A stretch of 64,000 nucleotides of DNA. Source: Spisula solida (Eukaryota > Mollusca > Bivalvia > Venerida > Mactridae). A program made the position numbers and the translations under genes. This document shows, one piece after another, positions 36,797-49,562 of the stretch. Numbering within the stretch: the first letter of the stretch is position 1; each line of letters begins with the position of its first letter. The DNA lies in the NCBI GenBank assembly GCA_947247005.1, contig OX365956.1, forward strand, positions 13,784,089-13,848,088, in the 5' to 3' direction. The notes under the pieces were generated by a model that was not told the DNA's origin, made no database searches, and saw only the letters and a list, made by a program, of their open reading frames with translations.

Positions 36797-37015
36797 CAGA
36801 CTGTCTATTCGAAATAAGAGCTTTGTGCACTTCTGCAGCGCCGGACATGCCTGTATCTAATGTCTCTCTCAGTCTGTCCCTCAGGTCAAATCATGCTGTA
36901 TCTGCACTGGTAGAGGATGCACCTGCGCCCTTGTGGTTGCAACACAATAATGTAAAGTGCCCTTGAACGTACGTTTGCATGAAAAGGGCGCTATATAAAT
37001 CTGGTAAAAAAAAAA
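36797..37015 (+). mobile_element. SINE, 5'-truncated copy with A-tail
   Basis: It matches the last half of the SINE at 28881-29302 from CTGTCTATTCGAAATAAGAG through CTGCAGCGCCGGACATGCC and GGGCGCTATATAAATCTGG, and ends in a run of about 11 A. The tRNA head is absent. The A-tail supports insertion by reverse transcription. Confidence 0.88.
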
Positions 37016-38610
37016 ATTCAAAAAAGAAATCCTTTTTTGTATCAAATATATGTTCTGATAGGCATAATATATATTATGTAACCTTAATAGCGAGAATATA
37101 GCAGCCTTCAGTGTAGAAATATATAACTTTCACAAATTGTTTTTTAAACTGTGTTTGGTTATCTAATTGACTGAGTGAGTGCAGCACTTAATCAGTATTC
37201 CCCACTATTTGTTTTGTCAGATTCGATGTTTGAATAGTAGCACTTCTTGGTGATTTTGATTAACGTTAATCGTACAAAATGTAAAACACACCGAGTCAAT
37301 TTAGTCTCATTTCGCTTTCGTACCATTACTATATACACGATTACACTAAAACAGCTCTAGCTAGTTTAGATTGTTACATTTCAATAAGTGTACGTACATA
37401 AACAGTGTCATTTACATTGGTCAGCAGTTACACGCCCACACCGCGTAGTATTTGGCGCTTACCGTGATCAATATATAGTTCAATTAAAGACTTCCAGTTG
37501 TTAAACTGTGGCAAAACTAATGCTGTGTCGCTTTTAGTATTGTTAATTCTTAGGTATCAAATGCAATCAGATAGCCGTTCGCCGCGAACAATTATGACAT
37601 TGCTACTCACCGGCCGGCATCCACACGATGCCTAGACATCGGGCAATCATCGGATGCATGGACATCGTCTGGCGCCCACGTGTTGCGACCGAAGTAATAA
37701 TATGCAACATCTTGAAATTACTCCAACGTAAATAATTATTGGTTTTTGGTTTCTGTAAAAACCAAACATGCGCATATAATTGACCCGCATCAAACTTAAG
37801 TTCAAAACCTATTCAACTAGCTGTCACTCGAATGAATATGTACGCACAATGTTACTTGTTTTATATCGAAAAATATTACATATAATTAGGTTACAAAACG
37901 ATTTTTACTTATTAAGAGAGACTGCGTTATATTGCGTTATACGTATAGGTCGTTTCATATTATATCCCTTGAAGTCGGGTGTCATTGGACAATCTGGCAG
38001 AGAGGGAAAACCGAATGACCGAGCCATTACGACTGTCTCAAACAAACAGTGAACAAGATTCAAGTCCACATTACAGAAATGTGTGTACTCTTCAAGTAGA
38101 ATATAAATGTCTTGTAATTTGTCTGATAATTCCCCATGACAAATGAGACATTTATCCCGAAGACATAACATACAGAAACCCACCGGTCATATATTCAAAT
38201 AGTACCAATTCTAAATCTAAACAATCTACGCTAAGTCGATTACAACTTCTATTAACGCTTTAATGCCATGAATAATGAAGATGCTATCAGGTTTTGTAGA
38301 TCATTGAACTCTCTGTGGAATTGCTGTACTATATGAGTATTCATATTATATTCCCTTTATTGTTTCCAATTCTGCAGCAACTTATTTTAGTAAGTCTTCT
38401 ATTTCTGTCTGGTCTTTGAAGATCGTAATTTGATCAGTTATGAAATATCCATTAAGAACGACGTGTCATGAAAACGTAACCAGGGGTATGACGTTTATTT
38501 AACCAGCTAAATTGTTTGAAGTATTAAGTGAATGACGTGTGGAGTTGCTATGGCGGTTTGAAATATGTGTGCGTGAGTTGTGACCGAGAGGGCATGAGAA
38601 CGTGACCAGA
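37016..38610. other. MMP intron 6, unannotated part
   Basis: 37970-38055 holds the module shared with 13130-13420 (ACCGAATGACC, ATTACGACTGTCTC). No exon is seen. The ORFs 37780-38052 and 37905-38183 overlap this repeat and are not called. Confidence 0.4.
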
Positions 38611-38868
38611 GCTGGTATTCACAAAGCATCTTAGTGGAAAACTTAAATATTTTGACTTAAGTCAAAAACTTGGGTTGCGCTTATTTCCCAGACATTGAAG
38701 ATTAACCCATGTTTTCTTAGTGATTATTGCAGCTCTTACTACAATGCTTTAAACCTATGTAAAAATTCAAGAATTTTGAGTATCTTGTTAGGCTGACACA
38801 CTTAAGGAAAGTTGATGTTTTTAAGAAAATTCTAAGATTTCTACTAAGATGCTTTATGAATACCAGCC
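38611..38868. mobile_element. 258-bp MITE
   Basis: GCTGGTATTCACAAAGCATC at the left and its near reverse complement (GATGCTTTATGAATACCAGC) at the right, with further paired words (TTAGT/ACTAA, CTTAA/TTAAG). The interior is non-coding. Another copy with one end lies at 36619. Confidence 0.8.
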
Positions 38869-38869
38869 C

Positions 38870-39862
38870 AGCTCTGTTGAGAGAGTGTGAGAGGAATAAT
38901 GGGAGAACGCTTAGGGAATAGTGGTGATATATGTATATTCAGCACAGAGAGGGCAAGGTCAGGAAAATGTTGGATTAGTCTGTGCCGGAGGTCTGAGAAC
39001 AGAAGAGACAGATGAGGTAGCATGGGACTGTTAGATAACAGAGCTGGGTAATGTTCGCAGAATATGAAGGTCTTGAAATGGAAAAGGCAAACGAGTAGCA
39101 TGAAATGGATATATTACGGCGCTGGGTATGATTGAGGGACAAGGAAGTCTAGGTAGGAATAGAGAAGCTAGATGAGTATCGCGAAAGGGTCTGGTAACAG
39201 CATTAGTGATGCGTTGAATTGCGTATTAATGCTGTTTGGGACGAAATGACGGGAGAAAGATAGGGAGAGGGAAAATATTGATAATTACGAACAAAAATCG
39301 TTGACTGATAATTCTAATAAAGCATGGCTGTTGGAAAGACACTGTGTATATATATATCATGATCGATGTTGATACACAATGTTTAGACCGGAATGTTTGA
39401 ATATTCTGAAGGTGGAACTATGAGATACTATAACGTGATGTGTGATGGGAATTAATGAAATGTGTATTAACTACCAGGGGAATGGTGAAAATAAAAGCGG
39501 GTGACGAATAAATAAGATATTTGTACGTAGAAGAGACAATAATATACTTAGTGCTACTAGTATGGCACGGAAGCTTGGGAGAGAATATTTGAACGAATTA
39601 GGGAACGTTTGCAAGTACAAGTATAAGGGTATGCCTGTATGCATTTTGTAAATACAGTTATTACTTTCAATGCTTACTTAGGCAAACGACCTGCACATTT
39701 GTCTATGTTCTTAATATAATTGTTTGAATTTGGGTCTGCTAATTTCTTGAAATCTTAAAATTACATTTGGTTTTCATAAGAGTTAAAGACAGAAGATATG
39801 CTGGTGCTATGATTACTTTCTGTTATACTTTACAAATTTAGTTTTCAATTTACTTTTCACAG
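38870..39862. other. End of MMP intron 6
   Basis: A purine-rich stretch (38870-39300, many GAGAGG/GGAA words on the + strand) is the only noticeable compositional feature. No exon recognised. Confidence 0.35.
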
Positions 39863-40001
39863 GGCCCACACTATTGGAAATTTCGCAATCTTCAACTTAT
39901 ATACGGACCTAAGAATATATCGGAAGGGTTTGATGGTATACCAAACAATATAGACACAGCTTTTGTGTGGAGCGGAAATGGTAAAACCTACTTTGTCAAA
40001 G
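39863..40001 (+). CDS. MMP exon: hemopexin blades II/III
   Basis: The acceptor TTTTCACAG ends at 39862 and the donor GTACGT starts at 40002. It runs from phase 0 to phase 1. Residues 295-340 contain HYWKF, a glycine- and proline-containing turn, and IDTAFVW followed by TYFVK. These match the end of one hemopexin blade and the start of the next. The upstream intron is 3.5 kb. The downstream intron is 7.9 kb and is the largest visible one, holding the hairpin element, the hAT element and the 41-bp minisatellite. Confidence 0.92.
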
Positions 40002-40592
40002 GTACGTTATATGATCATAGTTTTAGGATAGGTTGATTCTCTGGCTAGTAGTTGTCATGCAGATAAATTACTGAAAACCTTTTGTCCTGCATTACTGTTG
40101 GGTTGCATCAACTCTGTTTGTTTGATCCATCTAATTTATATCATCTCATCAATAAACGATTCCTATTTTTAGGAAGAGCGTTTCCTTTTGTGAGATCGGA
40201 ATTTTGATCCGTAAAAAAATATTAATGTCACTCTTAGTTAAACGATCAGCTAATATGGCTTATGAGATACCTTAATCATGTTGCGTTTTAGTAATTTCCG
40301 TCTTATATCCTCCAATACCGAACTAGACACGTTACATTCTCACATATTATTTGGTTAGCCGTTATCTAAACCACCGGTCAGACAAGAACAAACCCTAAAC
40401 CTACGGCTCCTAAGGTAAATACCGTAAATTAAATTAATTCTTCACAACCACATTACGAGACGAGAATGATGCTTACTAATCTAATGTATAATATACTAGA
40501 ATAGTCTCAGTTTGTCCTGATATAGTGCAGTATCATTGACCTGTCGATGATATGTTACGTAGTCCTTATGGTTGGTGAAGAACGTAACCAGT

Positions 40593-41006
40593 GTAGCAAT
40601 ACCACGTGACTTTTGACTACAGTTACAAGAAGAAATTTGTAAAAATTTGAAAATAAAATAGCCATTAGTATTTTATTTCTTCATCGATTTCTATGAAATA
40701 TACGCCACGCTAAGGGGACAATTATTTGCTTTCCGTGAAATATAAAATCTTTTTCAGCGGCCGTGCCGTTTTGTCCATTACCTTGTGAAACCGTGGAACT
40801 TGTAGGTTTCACAGGTTAATGGAAAAATCGGTAAAAATGCTAAAATAGAGATTATATTTCAAGGAAAGCAAATACTTTCCCCCTTTAGCGTGGCGTATAT
40901 TTTATAGAAATCGATGAAAAAATAAAATACTTATGGCTATATTTGTGTTCTAATGTTTACAAATTTCTACTTGTAACTGTAGCCAAAAGCCACGTGGTAT
41001 TGCTAC
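40593..41006. repeat. 414-bp near-complete inverted repeat (hairpin)
   Basis: The whole element folds back on itself: left arm 40593-40792, loop 40793-40804 (12 bases), right arm 40805-41006. Arms start TGTAGCAATACCACGTG / CACGTGGTATTGCTAC, share ATATACGCCACGCTAA and TCGATTTCTAT in the middle, and meet at CCATTACCTTGTGAAACC / GGTTTCACAGGTTAATGG. Mismatches are scattered, with a more diverged part near the loop. Probably a foldback MITE; in the + strand pre-mRNA it would form a very long hairpin. Confidence 0.9.
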
Positions 41007-41307
41007 CCTAGTAACGCTCGTGTTCGTATAGTAGCTTTTATTCATTTAGTTTGTCACACAGTTTATAAACATAGTACTTCACGTTCACAGCATAAGTCAA
41101 CTGTTCATACTCGAAAAACATAATGTCCAGGCTTATGGCCCAAGCTACTCGCTTGTTGATGGCCCACACCTAACCGTCTAGCTATCGGACTCCCGACCCT
41201 AACTTCTCAACTCTCAACTCTAACTTAACTGAACTCTCTTAGTCACATGGTCTATGTTATCTTTGACCAGCCTACAGACATATATTAATAATACGTACAC
41301 TTCCTCA

Positions 41308-41811
41308 TAGGGGTGACTATTGAGTCCAATTTTGACTATTGCAATACTATTGCTATTGCTGAAAGTACTATTGCGATACTATTGTATTGATGGAAACTAT
41401 TGCGATACTATTGCAATAGTTATTACCAAGATTTGAAAACCAGAGATTAATTTGTAAATGCAAATTTGCACAGTGTAAGATATCACTTTGTTGTACAACA
41501 TACAAATCTAACATTTGTGGAAATGATTTAAAAAGAATTTGACTGAAATAGATTAATAAAATTAAGGCGATATTGGTCCATTGTGGCTGTTTTAATGTGT
41601 GTGGTTATTTACAATTAGTTTTTTAACGAAAATGGAAGTTGTTTTAAATTAATAATAAACTTTATTTATGAAAAGGAAACTATCGTAACTATCGATAGTT
41701 GAGCTAACTATCATGGATATTTATTGGATCGAGACTTTTACTATCGATCCATACTATCGGGACACTCGGAATCGCAATGCATCGATATTTCGATGCATTG
41801 GCTCAGCCCTA
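41308..41811. mobile_element. hAT-type non-autonomous transposon with 8-bp target duplication
   Basis: CTTCCTCA stands at 41300-41307 and again at 41812-41819, an 8-base target duplication as hAT transposases make. The ends are TAGGGGTGA on the left and TCAGCCCTA on the right, the short imperfect inverted repeats usual for hAT. The interior has many CTATCGATA and CTATTGCAATA words and no coding frame, so the element depends on another copy for transposase. Confidence 0.9.
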
Positions 41812-41819
41812 CTTCCTCA

Positions 41820-44800
41820 TATACTGACAAGCTGTCTGGTGTTAGTATCGATTCACATATAACTGTCCCAGTTATAGTGTAACCTATATTTATGCACAGT
41901 ACATTTGAAATTAATATTACATAATTAGCTATCCCCCAATCATTACATTACATATACATTACTTCACGGTACATGTTTAGTATAGTAAGTCGGTGACGGT
42001 TTCTATTCAATAGTGTGCAGCGAGCGTGATATTTTGGTAATTTTGCAGGTCAAACAACTGCACAATATACTAGTACAGAAAAGTTACATTGTGTCCCTGA
42101 CCGTTTATGTGATCGATAGCTTACAACAAAACAACTTGTAATGTCATGAACTTTGAATTCGAAGCACTCTTAGGACGAAGAGTTTCGTAAACAATTTGGC
42201 AATGGGGTTTCAAACATTAAGCTGTCTTTAATTTTATCTAACTACGCAGTTACACATAAAATCAAATAAATTCTGAATTTACATTCACCGTCGTCAAGAC
42301 AACAGCAACTAACGTCATTCTGTTAAACAAATTCCTATTACATAACTTTGATCCGTTTAAAATGAATTCCAAACTTTCTCATCACGCCGATTTGTACAAT
42401 TTTCTTTAGTTTTAATTATCGAATTCTGGCTTGAAGGATTTTATGTTCCCGATGCATTGTTTCACAATTTGTCTACTTGCAGGAGAGAATATTTTATACA
42501 AAATCGATGGAACCGAGTCTTTCTTGTACCAATGAATTGACGATTTTCGCATATTCATAGCGCCGGCACTGTTAGCCGCGGGCTCTGTTGTTACATTATG
42601 TATTGTTATGTCACCAGTAAGACAAGCATTGGATGCTCCGGAGAGGATCTATCTAGAGCCCTCACACTGTTTGAGCAATGAATAACGCATAGCAACCATC
42701 GTACGTGTGTATGTTCACACTGACTCCAAATCTATTATCTGTACCTAGAAAGTCAATCAGTATTCTAACACAGAAGTGAAGCGAATCTTATCTGGTCAGA
42801 ACATGATCAGCTATTTCTACGTTGTGCTGAATGTGCGGAAATTCAGTTCAAATAAGAATGTTCCACCACAGGATGTGTGCTTGTTATATGTGATGCTTAT
42901 TAGATTAAGAACACATACAGTGTATGTCGGTACAGCATCCGATAGCTCTTGAGTAAATGATTACAAACCACAAAGTGTTACAATTGTTAAAACTAAAACC
43001 TTTAGAGGGCACAGCAAGCTCAACACTTAGATGCCAAGGCAAAGGTCAATGTCGTGTCTCCTCTCAGAGTGTGAACAGTTCGTGTTCACTACGGCACCAC
43101 GTCCTACCAGTTTCCTGTTGCTAGACATTTAGCATAAGACATTCAAGAAAGATGACCCTTTCTTCACCTGTAACGTCGTGCCAATATATATATCATCAGA
43201 AATGAGGTGTTGAGAATAATATAATCTGTAAAACTAGTTTCACAACCTACCGAAAATAAACTTTTTTTTGTGTGTGTAAAAGAAGGCCCATATACTTTTT
43301 TTTTCAGGGGAAATAATTTTATTGTCCTCGTCAATAGGTAGATGTGGGTCGAGGGCATCCCACATACTACCGAAAATAAACTTGTATGACCTATGCATGC
43401 ACAGGTTTGTTTGAGCCTTACCAATATGATTATAACAAACCAATTTTCAAGACACTTAATTGCATAATATGACTCTCTTGTTCCATATAATATTTATATG
43501 CTTATAAATATAACCTCGTATCAGTTCATTAAAAGGTATTATCATAAGACATATTTTCAGTGTTCAACAATATCAAAGATCATAAACCAATTCCGATTAT
43601 TCCATGACAATTGACTGGGAAGCGTTGTGCTTATGCAGCTGCAGTCACCTGCTGTTTAGATCCATGGTCTCAATATTGCCTTGCGCTCCCTGAAATTTCG
43701 GACAGTTCTGATTTCTTCGGTAAATAAACCATTGCAATGCGACAAAGACCGATGTTATCCACATGGAATAATGGAATTAGTCTGGTTCACGACATTCTTA
43801 CAAAAAGCATCTTTTTTGTGGATTTTTTTTTTGAAATCGTAAACCATCGAGAACAGGTCACGTGCTCCTCCATGGACTTTTTACTTTATGCTATCCAATA
43901 TACCTGCTCGCTCAAGGCTCGCAGGTAATTATGATTCGTGCGATATCAGACAGTAGACCAACCTTGAGTGTACATTACTTTCCTGGGCAGTATACTTGCG
44001 TGAGACTTACCATTCAGTATTGACATAATGAACATAATAGCCCTTCAATTTACTTGTATAAAATACAGTAGCAATAAAACCACTGATACGCCTAGGCATT
44101 ACCTTAATGGTATTATATATAAGAATGGGGGGTGATTAAGCTTCATAAACGCAATCCCTCAATTCAAAATGGGCGAACTAACAACCATTGTTGGCCGACG
44201 TTCTTGCTGTTAGGTGTTTCATAAAACAAAATTACACACATCGGTGGCTTATTTCATATTGATCGCATAAGCCATCGTGTGATGAATCGACAATCTTTCA
44301 GAAATCAAATTAAATGCGATCCTGATGCCTAGTCATTTCCCAGGATAATTTCAATTGAGAAGGGAAACAGTGGTCAATATGCATTTTTTTTCTCTCGGAA
44401 ATACGACAATATATTCGGTGTACCTAAGCATCGTCACGCTTCTGAAGATCTGGCCAATGTGATACATATCATTATCGCATTGAACATCACAGCTTTGGTA
44501 CCACTTTCCAATCAACTTTCACACACCCAGTAGATTACTAGAAACCAACTTATCTTCGCGATCATAAAATCGCTTTTCGCGTTTTGACGATTGCCGGCAT
44601 AATTATTCGCAGCATCAAATATTCGCGTATTTAAGTATACCGCGAAATCCGACACATTTTCGCATTTTACGTGATAATTCGTTGGTTTACGGAATAAACA
44701 CAAGTAGTGAGAATAACTCTTCCACCAGCACAGCCTATTCCAAAGTTACTAATTGAACTTTCTTTTGGGACAAATTATGATGACAAAATATTAAACGTTC

Positions 44801-45387
44801 CCCTTAAATATATGGCTAATGAATATGTTCCATTTTAGAACTTTTAATTAAAGTTAAGATGTATCGATTACGTGCTGAAATTGTTTGTTTCAAATGTTTT
44901 GCTATCATGTGCACTTAATTAATTGCAAATGCGCAATAATAATTAACTAATTCGAGGGTTTTTGCACCCAAACGATTATACGTGGTTTTGTCATTGTGTA
45001 AAACACTACCTATATATCAAAATGCATCTGCTTAATTTTCCTGAGAAACTTTCATTGTTTTGTTGTATAGTATTCCCAATGTAACGAATCCATGTGGTTC
45101 GCACTCGGTCTCTGAAGAGAGCTAAGATTATCACTTTAGTCAATATCTTCAGTAATTGTGAACGTGTCTTAATTATAATAATTGTTTTGTGCATATAAGA
45201 CGCATTTATACTTACTGTTTCCAACGCTGTACACATGATAAGAAATAGGCTTTCAAATACCGAAGTAATCGTTGACCAAATTTTAGCATGTAAGTAAACC
45301 GTTAGTGGAAAATGCCGTATGTTTTGGGCACCTATATCTTGTTTATTGAATCGAGTATTATTGTATCGGGTTGCCGAGTACAAAGAT
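41820..45387. other. MMP intron 7, middle part
   Basis: No exon recognised. CTACCGAAAATAAACTT occurs twice in direct repeat at about 43247 and 43370. The ORFs 43164-43443 overlap this and have no motif. Confidence 0.35.
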
Positions 45388-47270
45388 TGATACATACATA
45401 TGACGCATTGTCCCCTGTGTGTGTTGAACGATACATACATGCAACGCATTGTCCCCTGTGTGTGTTGAACGATACAAACAAATGACGCATTGTCCCCTGT
45501 GTGTGTTGAACGATACAAACATATGACGCATTGTCCCCTGTGTGTGTTGAACGATACAAACATACGACACATTGTCCCCTGTGTGTGTTGAACTATACAA
45601 ACATATAACGCATTGTCCCCTGTGTGTGTTGAACTATACAAACATATAACGCATTGTCCCCTGTGTGTGTGGAACGATACAAACATATGACGCATTGTCC
45701 CCTGTGTGTGTTGAACGATACAAACATATGACGCATTGTCCTCTGTGTATGTTGAACGATACAAACATATAACGCATTGTCCCCTGTGTGTGTTGAACGA
45801 TACAAACATATGACGCATTGTCCCCTGTGTATGTTGAACGATACAAACATATGACGCATTGTCCCCTGTGTATGTTGAACGATACATACATATGACGCAT
45901 TGTCCCCTGTGTGTGTGGAACGATACATACATATGACGCATTGTCCCCTGTGTGTGTTGAACGATACAAACATATGACGCATTGTCCTCTGTGTATGTTG
46001 AACGATACAAACATATAACGCATTGTCCCCTGTGTGTGTTGAACGATACAAACATATGACGCATTGTCCCCTGTGTATGTTGAACGATACAAACATATGA
46101 CGCATTGTCCCCTGTGTATGTTGAACGATACATACATATGACGCATTGTCCCCTGTGTGTGTGGAACGATACATACATATGACGCATTGTCCCCTGTGTG
46201 TGTTGAACGATACAAACATATGACACATTGTCCCCTGTGTGTGTTGAACGATACATACATATGACGCATTGTCCCCTGTGTATGTTGAACGATACAAACA
46301 TATAACGCATTGTCCCCTTTGTGTGTTGAACGATACACACATATGACGCATTGTCCCCTGTGTGTGTTGAACGATACACACATATGACGCATTGTCCCCT
46401 GTGTGTGTTGAACGATACAAACATATGACGCATTGTCCCCTGTGTGTGTTGAACGATACAAACATATAACGCATTGTCCCCTGTGTGTGTTGAACGATAC
46501 ATACATATAACGCATTGTCCCCTGTGTATGTTGAACGATACAAACATATGATACATTGCCCCCTGTGTATGTTGAACGATACAAACATATGACGCATTGT
46601 CCCCTGTGTATGTTGAACGATACAAACATATAACGCATTGTCCCCTGTGTGTGTTGAACGATACAAACATATGACGTATTTTCCCCTGTGTGTGTTGAAC
46701 GATACAAACATATAACGCATTGTCCCCTGTGTGTGTTGAACGATACAAACATATAACGCATTGTCCCCTGTGTGTGTTGAACGATACAAACATATGACAC
46801 ATTGTCCTCTGTGTATGTTGAACGATACAAACATATAACGCCTTGTCCCCTGTGTGTGTTGAACGATACAAACATATAACGCATTGTCCCCTGTGTGTGT
46901 TGAACGATACAAACATATAACGCCTTGTCCCCTGTGTGTGTTGAACGATACAAACATACGACGCATTGTCCCCTGTGTGTGTGGAACGATACACACATAT
47001 GACGCATTGTCCCCTGTGTGTGTTGAACGATACAAACATATGACGCATTGTCCCCTGTGTGTGTGGAACGATACACACATATGACGCATTGTCCTCTGTG
47101 TGTATTGAACGATACACACATATGACGCATTGTCCCCTGTGTGTGTTGAACGATACACACATCTGACGCATTGTCCCCTGTGTGTGTTGAACGATACAAA
47201 CATATGACGCATTGTCCCCTTTGTGTGTTGAACGATACATACATATGACGCATTGTCCCCTGTGTATGAG
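45388..47270 (+). repeat. 41-bp minisatellite, about 46 copies
   Basis: The unit is 41 bases: GAACGATACAAACATATGAC then GCATTGTCCCCTGTGTGTGTT. Copies vary at a few fixed sites (TGACGC/TAACGC, TGTGTGTT/TGTATGTT, AAACATA/ACACATA/TACATA). A six-unit block (246 bp) is repeated: the marker TGTCCTCTGTGTATG at 45737 recurs at 45983 with the same succession of variants. The minus strand is open in all three frames over the array (45006-47366 and two others), because the unit lacks minus-strand stops and 41 is not a multiple of three. Confidence 0.97.
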
Positions 47271-47893
47271 GAACATAAGCATACATATAACAAAGCGTAT
47301 TTTCAATCGCAAGACAGTGATTTTCCTCAATAAAAAACATGTAAAAACAGTATTCATATATTTCATTTAGATAACGTATCTCTAGTCACACAGATCCATA
47401 AAGGACTTATAGACGATATACTAGTACGTTATAGTGATACGCGGGTAATTCAATATGCTCGTGGACTACCGTTTTCTTAAGATTATTTTTATGTTTAAAT
47501 AATAATTCAATAAAAAAATATGTTGTTTTGTGCAGTCTATTCATCACTTCCGTATGTCCTAAATGTTGTGGTTTAAATGAGATTCAGCTTCCTCGAAGCC
47601 GGAGGTCATAGGTCAATTAGGCAGGAATAAAACAGAATTGCCACGCACTGCAACTGTCCATGTCGAATGCAAAAACAAATAAGATCAAGTTTGTATGTTT
47701 CTGTGGCATTGGTTATCACATATTATGAACACAGTCTACGAATTTTACGAACAACCCTCGTAGATACGTAGAACCCATATTGCTTTGTTTATTGTGTTGC
47801 GATGTTGAATTATTTGAACGATATGCTTGCCATTGTTCAGGTTATTTCAAGTACATTTATCAATGTTGCTTACTAAACTACTCTTCGTTTTAG
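47271..47893. other. End of MMP intron 7
   Basis: 47595-47680 resembles the SINE module of 37970-38055 (GAAGCCGGAGGTCAT, AATTGCCACGCACTGC, ACTGTC). Nothing else recognised. Confidence 0.4.
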
Positions 47894-48066
47894 GAGATAA
47901 ATATTGGCGGTACCATGGAAACAGAATTGATTACGGTTACCCTAGAGATTTGAGAATTTGGCGAGGTTTGCCGGCTAGAATAAATGCTGCATTCCAATGG
48001 CAGAACGGCCGAACTTATTTCTTCTCGAGAGATCAGTATTATCGCTACAATGATTTGACTTTTAAT
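47894..48066 (+). CDS. MMP exon: hemopexin blades III/IV
   Basis: The acceptor CGTTTTAG ends at 47893 and the donor GTAAGT starts at 48067. It runs from phase 1 to phase 0. Residues 342-398 contain DKYWRY, GYPRDLRIWRGLP and INAAFQW, then TYFFSRDQYYRY. These are the consensus positions of blade III and the first strands of blade IV. Asparagine replaces the usual aspartate in I-N-A-A, and YYRY replaces YWRY. The frame stays open past the donor to 48189, but the downstream part has no family similarity and is intron. Confidence 0.93.
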
Positions 48067-49562
48067 GTAAGTAATATTTTATCATTTTTATTAACATTTT
48101 GGAATAATTCACCTTATCACGGAACGAGTATACATCTGCTTATTTATAGTTTAAACATACCTATTACCTTAAAAGTACAAACACCATAAATAGCATTTCA
48201 GCAAAAGGATTTGGTCAAACATTCTAAAAAAAATAGTCACCGTCCTACCCTCGACTGGTACATTTGTATTTGCAAAAGTGGAAAACTAAATATTTTGATT
48301 TAATTTACATGTTTGTGCTGCGCAAATTTAAGTTTATATATTTTCCTAGTGATCAGTGTTGCCCTTTACATAATGTTTCTTAACTGTGTCAAATAATAAT
48401 TAATAATAGGGATTTTCTTATTTAGCTGAATACATTTATAAGATGTTAAGAATATTGTTCAGAATGCGATACTATGTTAATACCACCCCTAAGTGATCCA
48501 GTTGAACTTGGTTTATATACTTAGAAAATGGCACATATTGTACATACAAAATATTTTATACTAAGATGTTTCTTAAATGACCTCCCTGTTCCAGTTTATA
48601 CTGATACATACCGTACACAAGGTGGACGAGTTCAACAACACTCTAATATATTTAACTTAAAAGTGTTCATTAGGAACAAAGCACCCTATATACAAGACGA
48701 GTTGCCTGTAAATTGTGCTCCTGGTGTACCAATTAGGCTTTAACCGAAGTCAACGATCAATTATTTGCCAAAATTTAACCAATGTTCTATAACTAAATTA
48801 ACAGAAACCTTCCGAATGTGTCGTTCTTGTCACGTCAAAGGCACGTGACCTTATTTAACACATACGAATAATGCACCATTTCGTTCTTGGCAGTTTTGTG
48901 CTGGCTTGGCCATGTTTTGCCCACGCAATTACGAATCATTGATTAACTTTTTTCTGCGTGCTCTTACGGCACGAACACATACTTACTTTCACTGATTTCT
49001 TTAATCACGACCGGACAGATATCCGCTCACGTGACCTACTTACAAACATCAAAATACCAGAGGCATTCCAAATGTTGCACTTACGTTTAAAATTATCGAC
49101 GATCGACTCACGTGATATAGTAATTAAGGCACAACTATCAGAAGCAATCCGAATAAAGCGTCCTTTTTTTAAATAACACGTTTTAACTTTGTTAGTTATT
49201 TAATGGTGTAACAGAGGTGGTAATTTAATTATTTGTTGCAACAAATTCCGTAGTTGCTGGCTACAAATTTTCTCCTAGTTTCATCATAAATTATCCTTCG
49301 GCGCTAGCATTTCTTGAGCGGACTTTAATTCCAACTGTTGGCTCTATTGATTGACTTATCCGGTCTTTCGTTTTAATTATCGACGATTTTATAATTCTTT
49401 AAACGATTACAAAATGAGGTGCCATTTTTACCGGGTTCTGAGGATAACATTGATGACGTAATAGGATATGGTATTGTCTTCTGCTAGATGCACTTGACTG
49501 GTACGAATTGAATATACATGTACGTACATGGGAACATCTTTTTTGAAGTAGAAAAAAACATG
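48067..49562. other. MMP intron 8, first part
   Basis: No exon or repeat recognised; CACGTGACC-type words occur near 48841 and 49027. Confidence 0.35.

Noticed and set aside
43164..43443. Overlapping minus-strand ORFs
   Set aside because: They contain a direct repeat (CTACCGAAAATAAAC) and homopolymer runs, with no protein motif.
45006..47366. 786-codon minus-strand ORF (and two companions in other frames)
   Set aside because: It consists of the 41-bp minisatellite read in frames lacking stops; the three frames give the same repeated peptide out of step, and the array lies in an intron of the MMP gene.
48067..48189. Extension of the hemopexin exon past 48066
   Set aside because: A strong GTAAGT donor at 48067 and loss of family similarity after it show that this is intron; the next exon joins in the correct phase.
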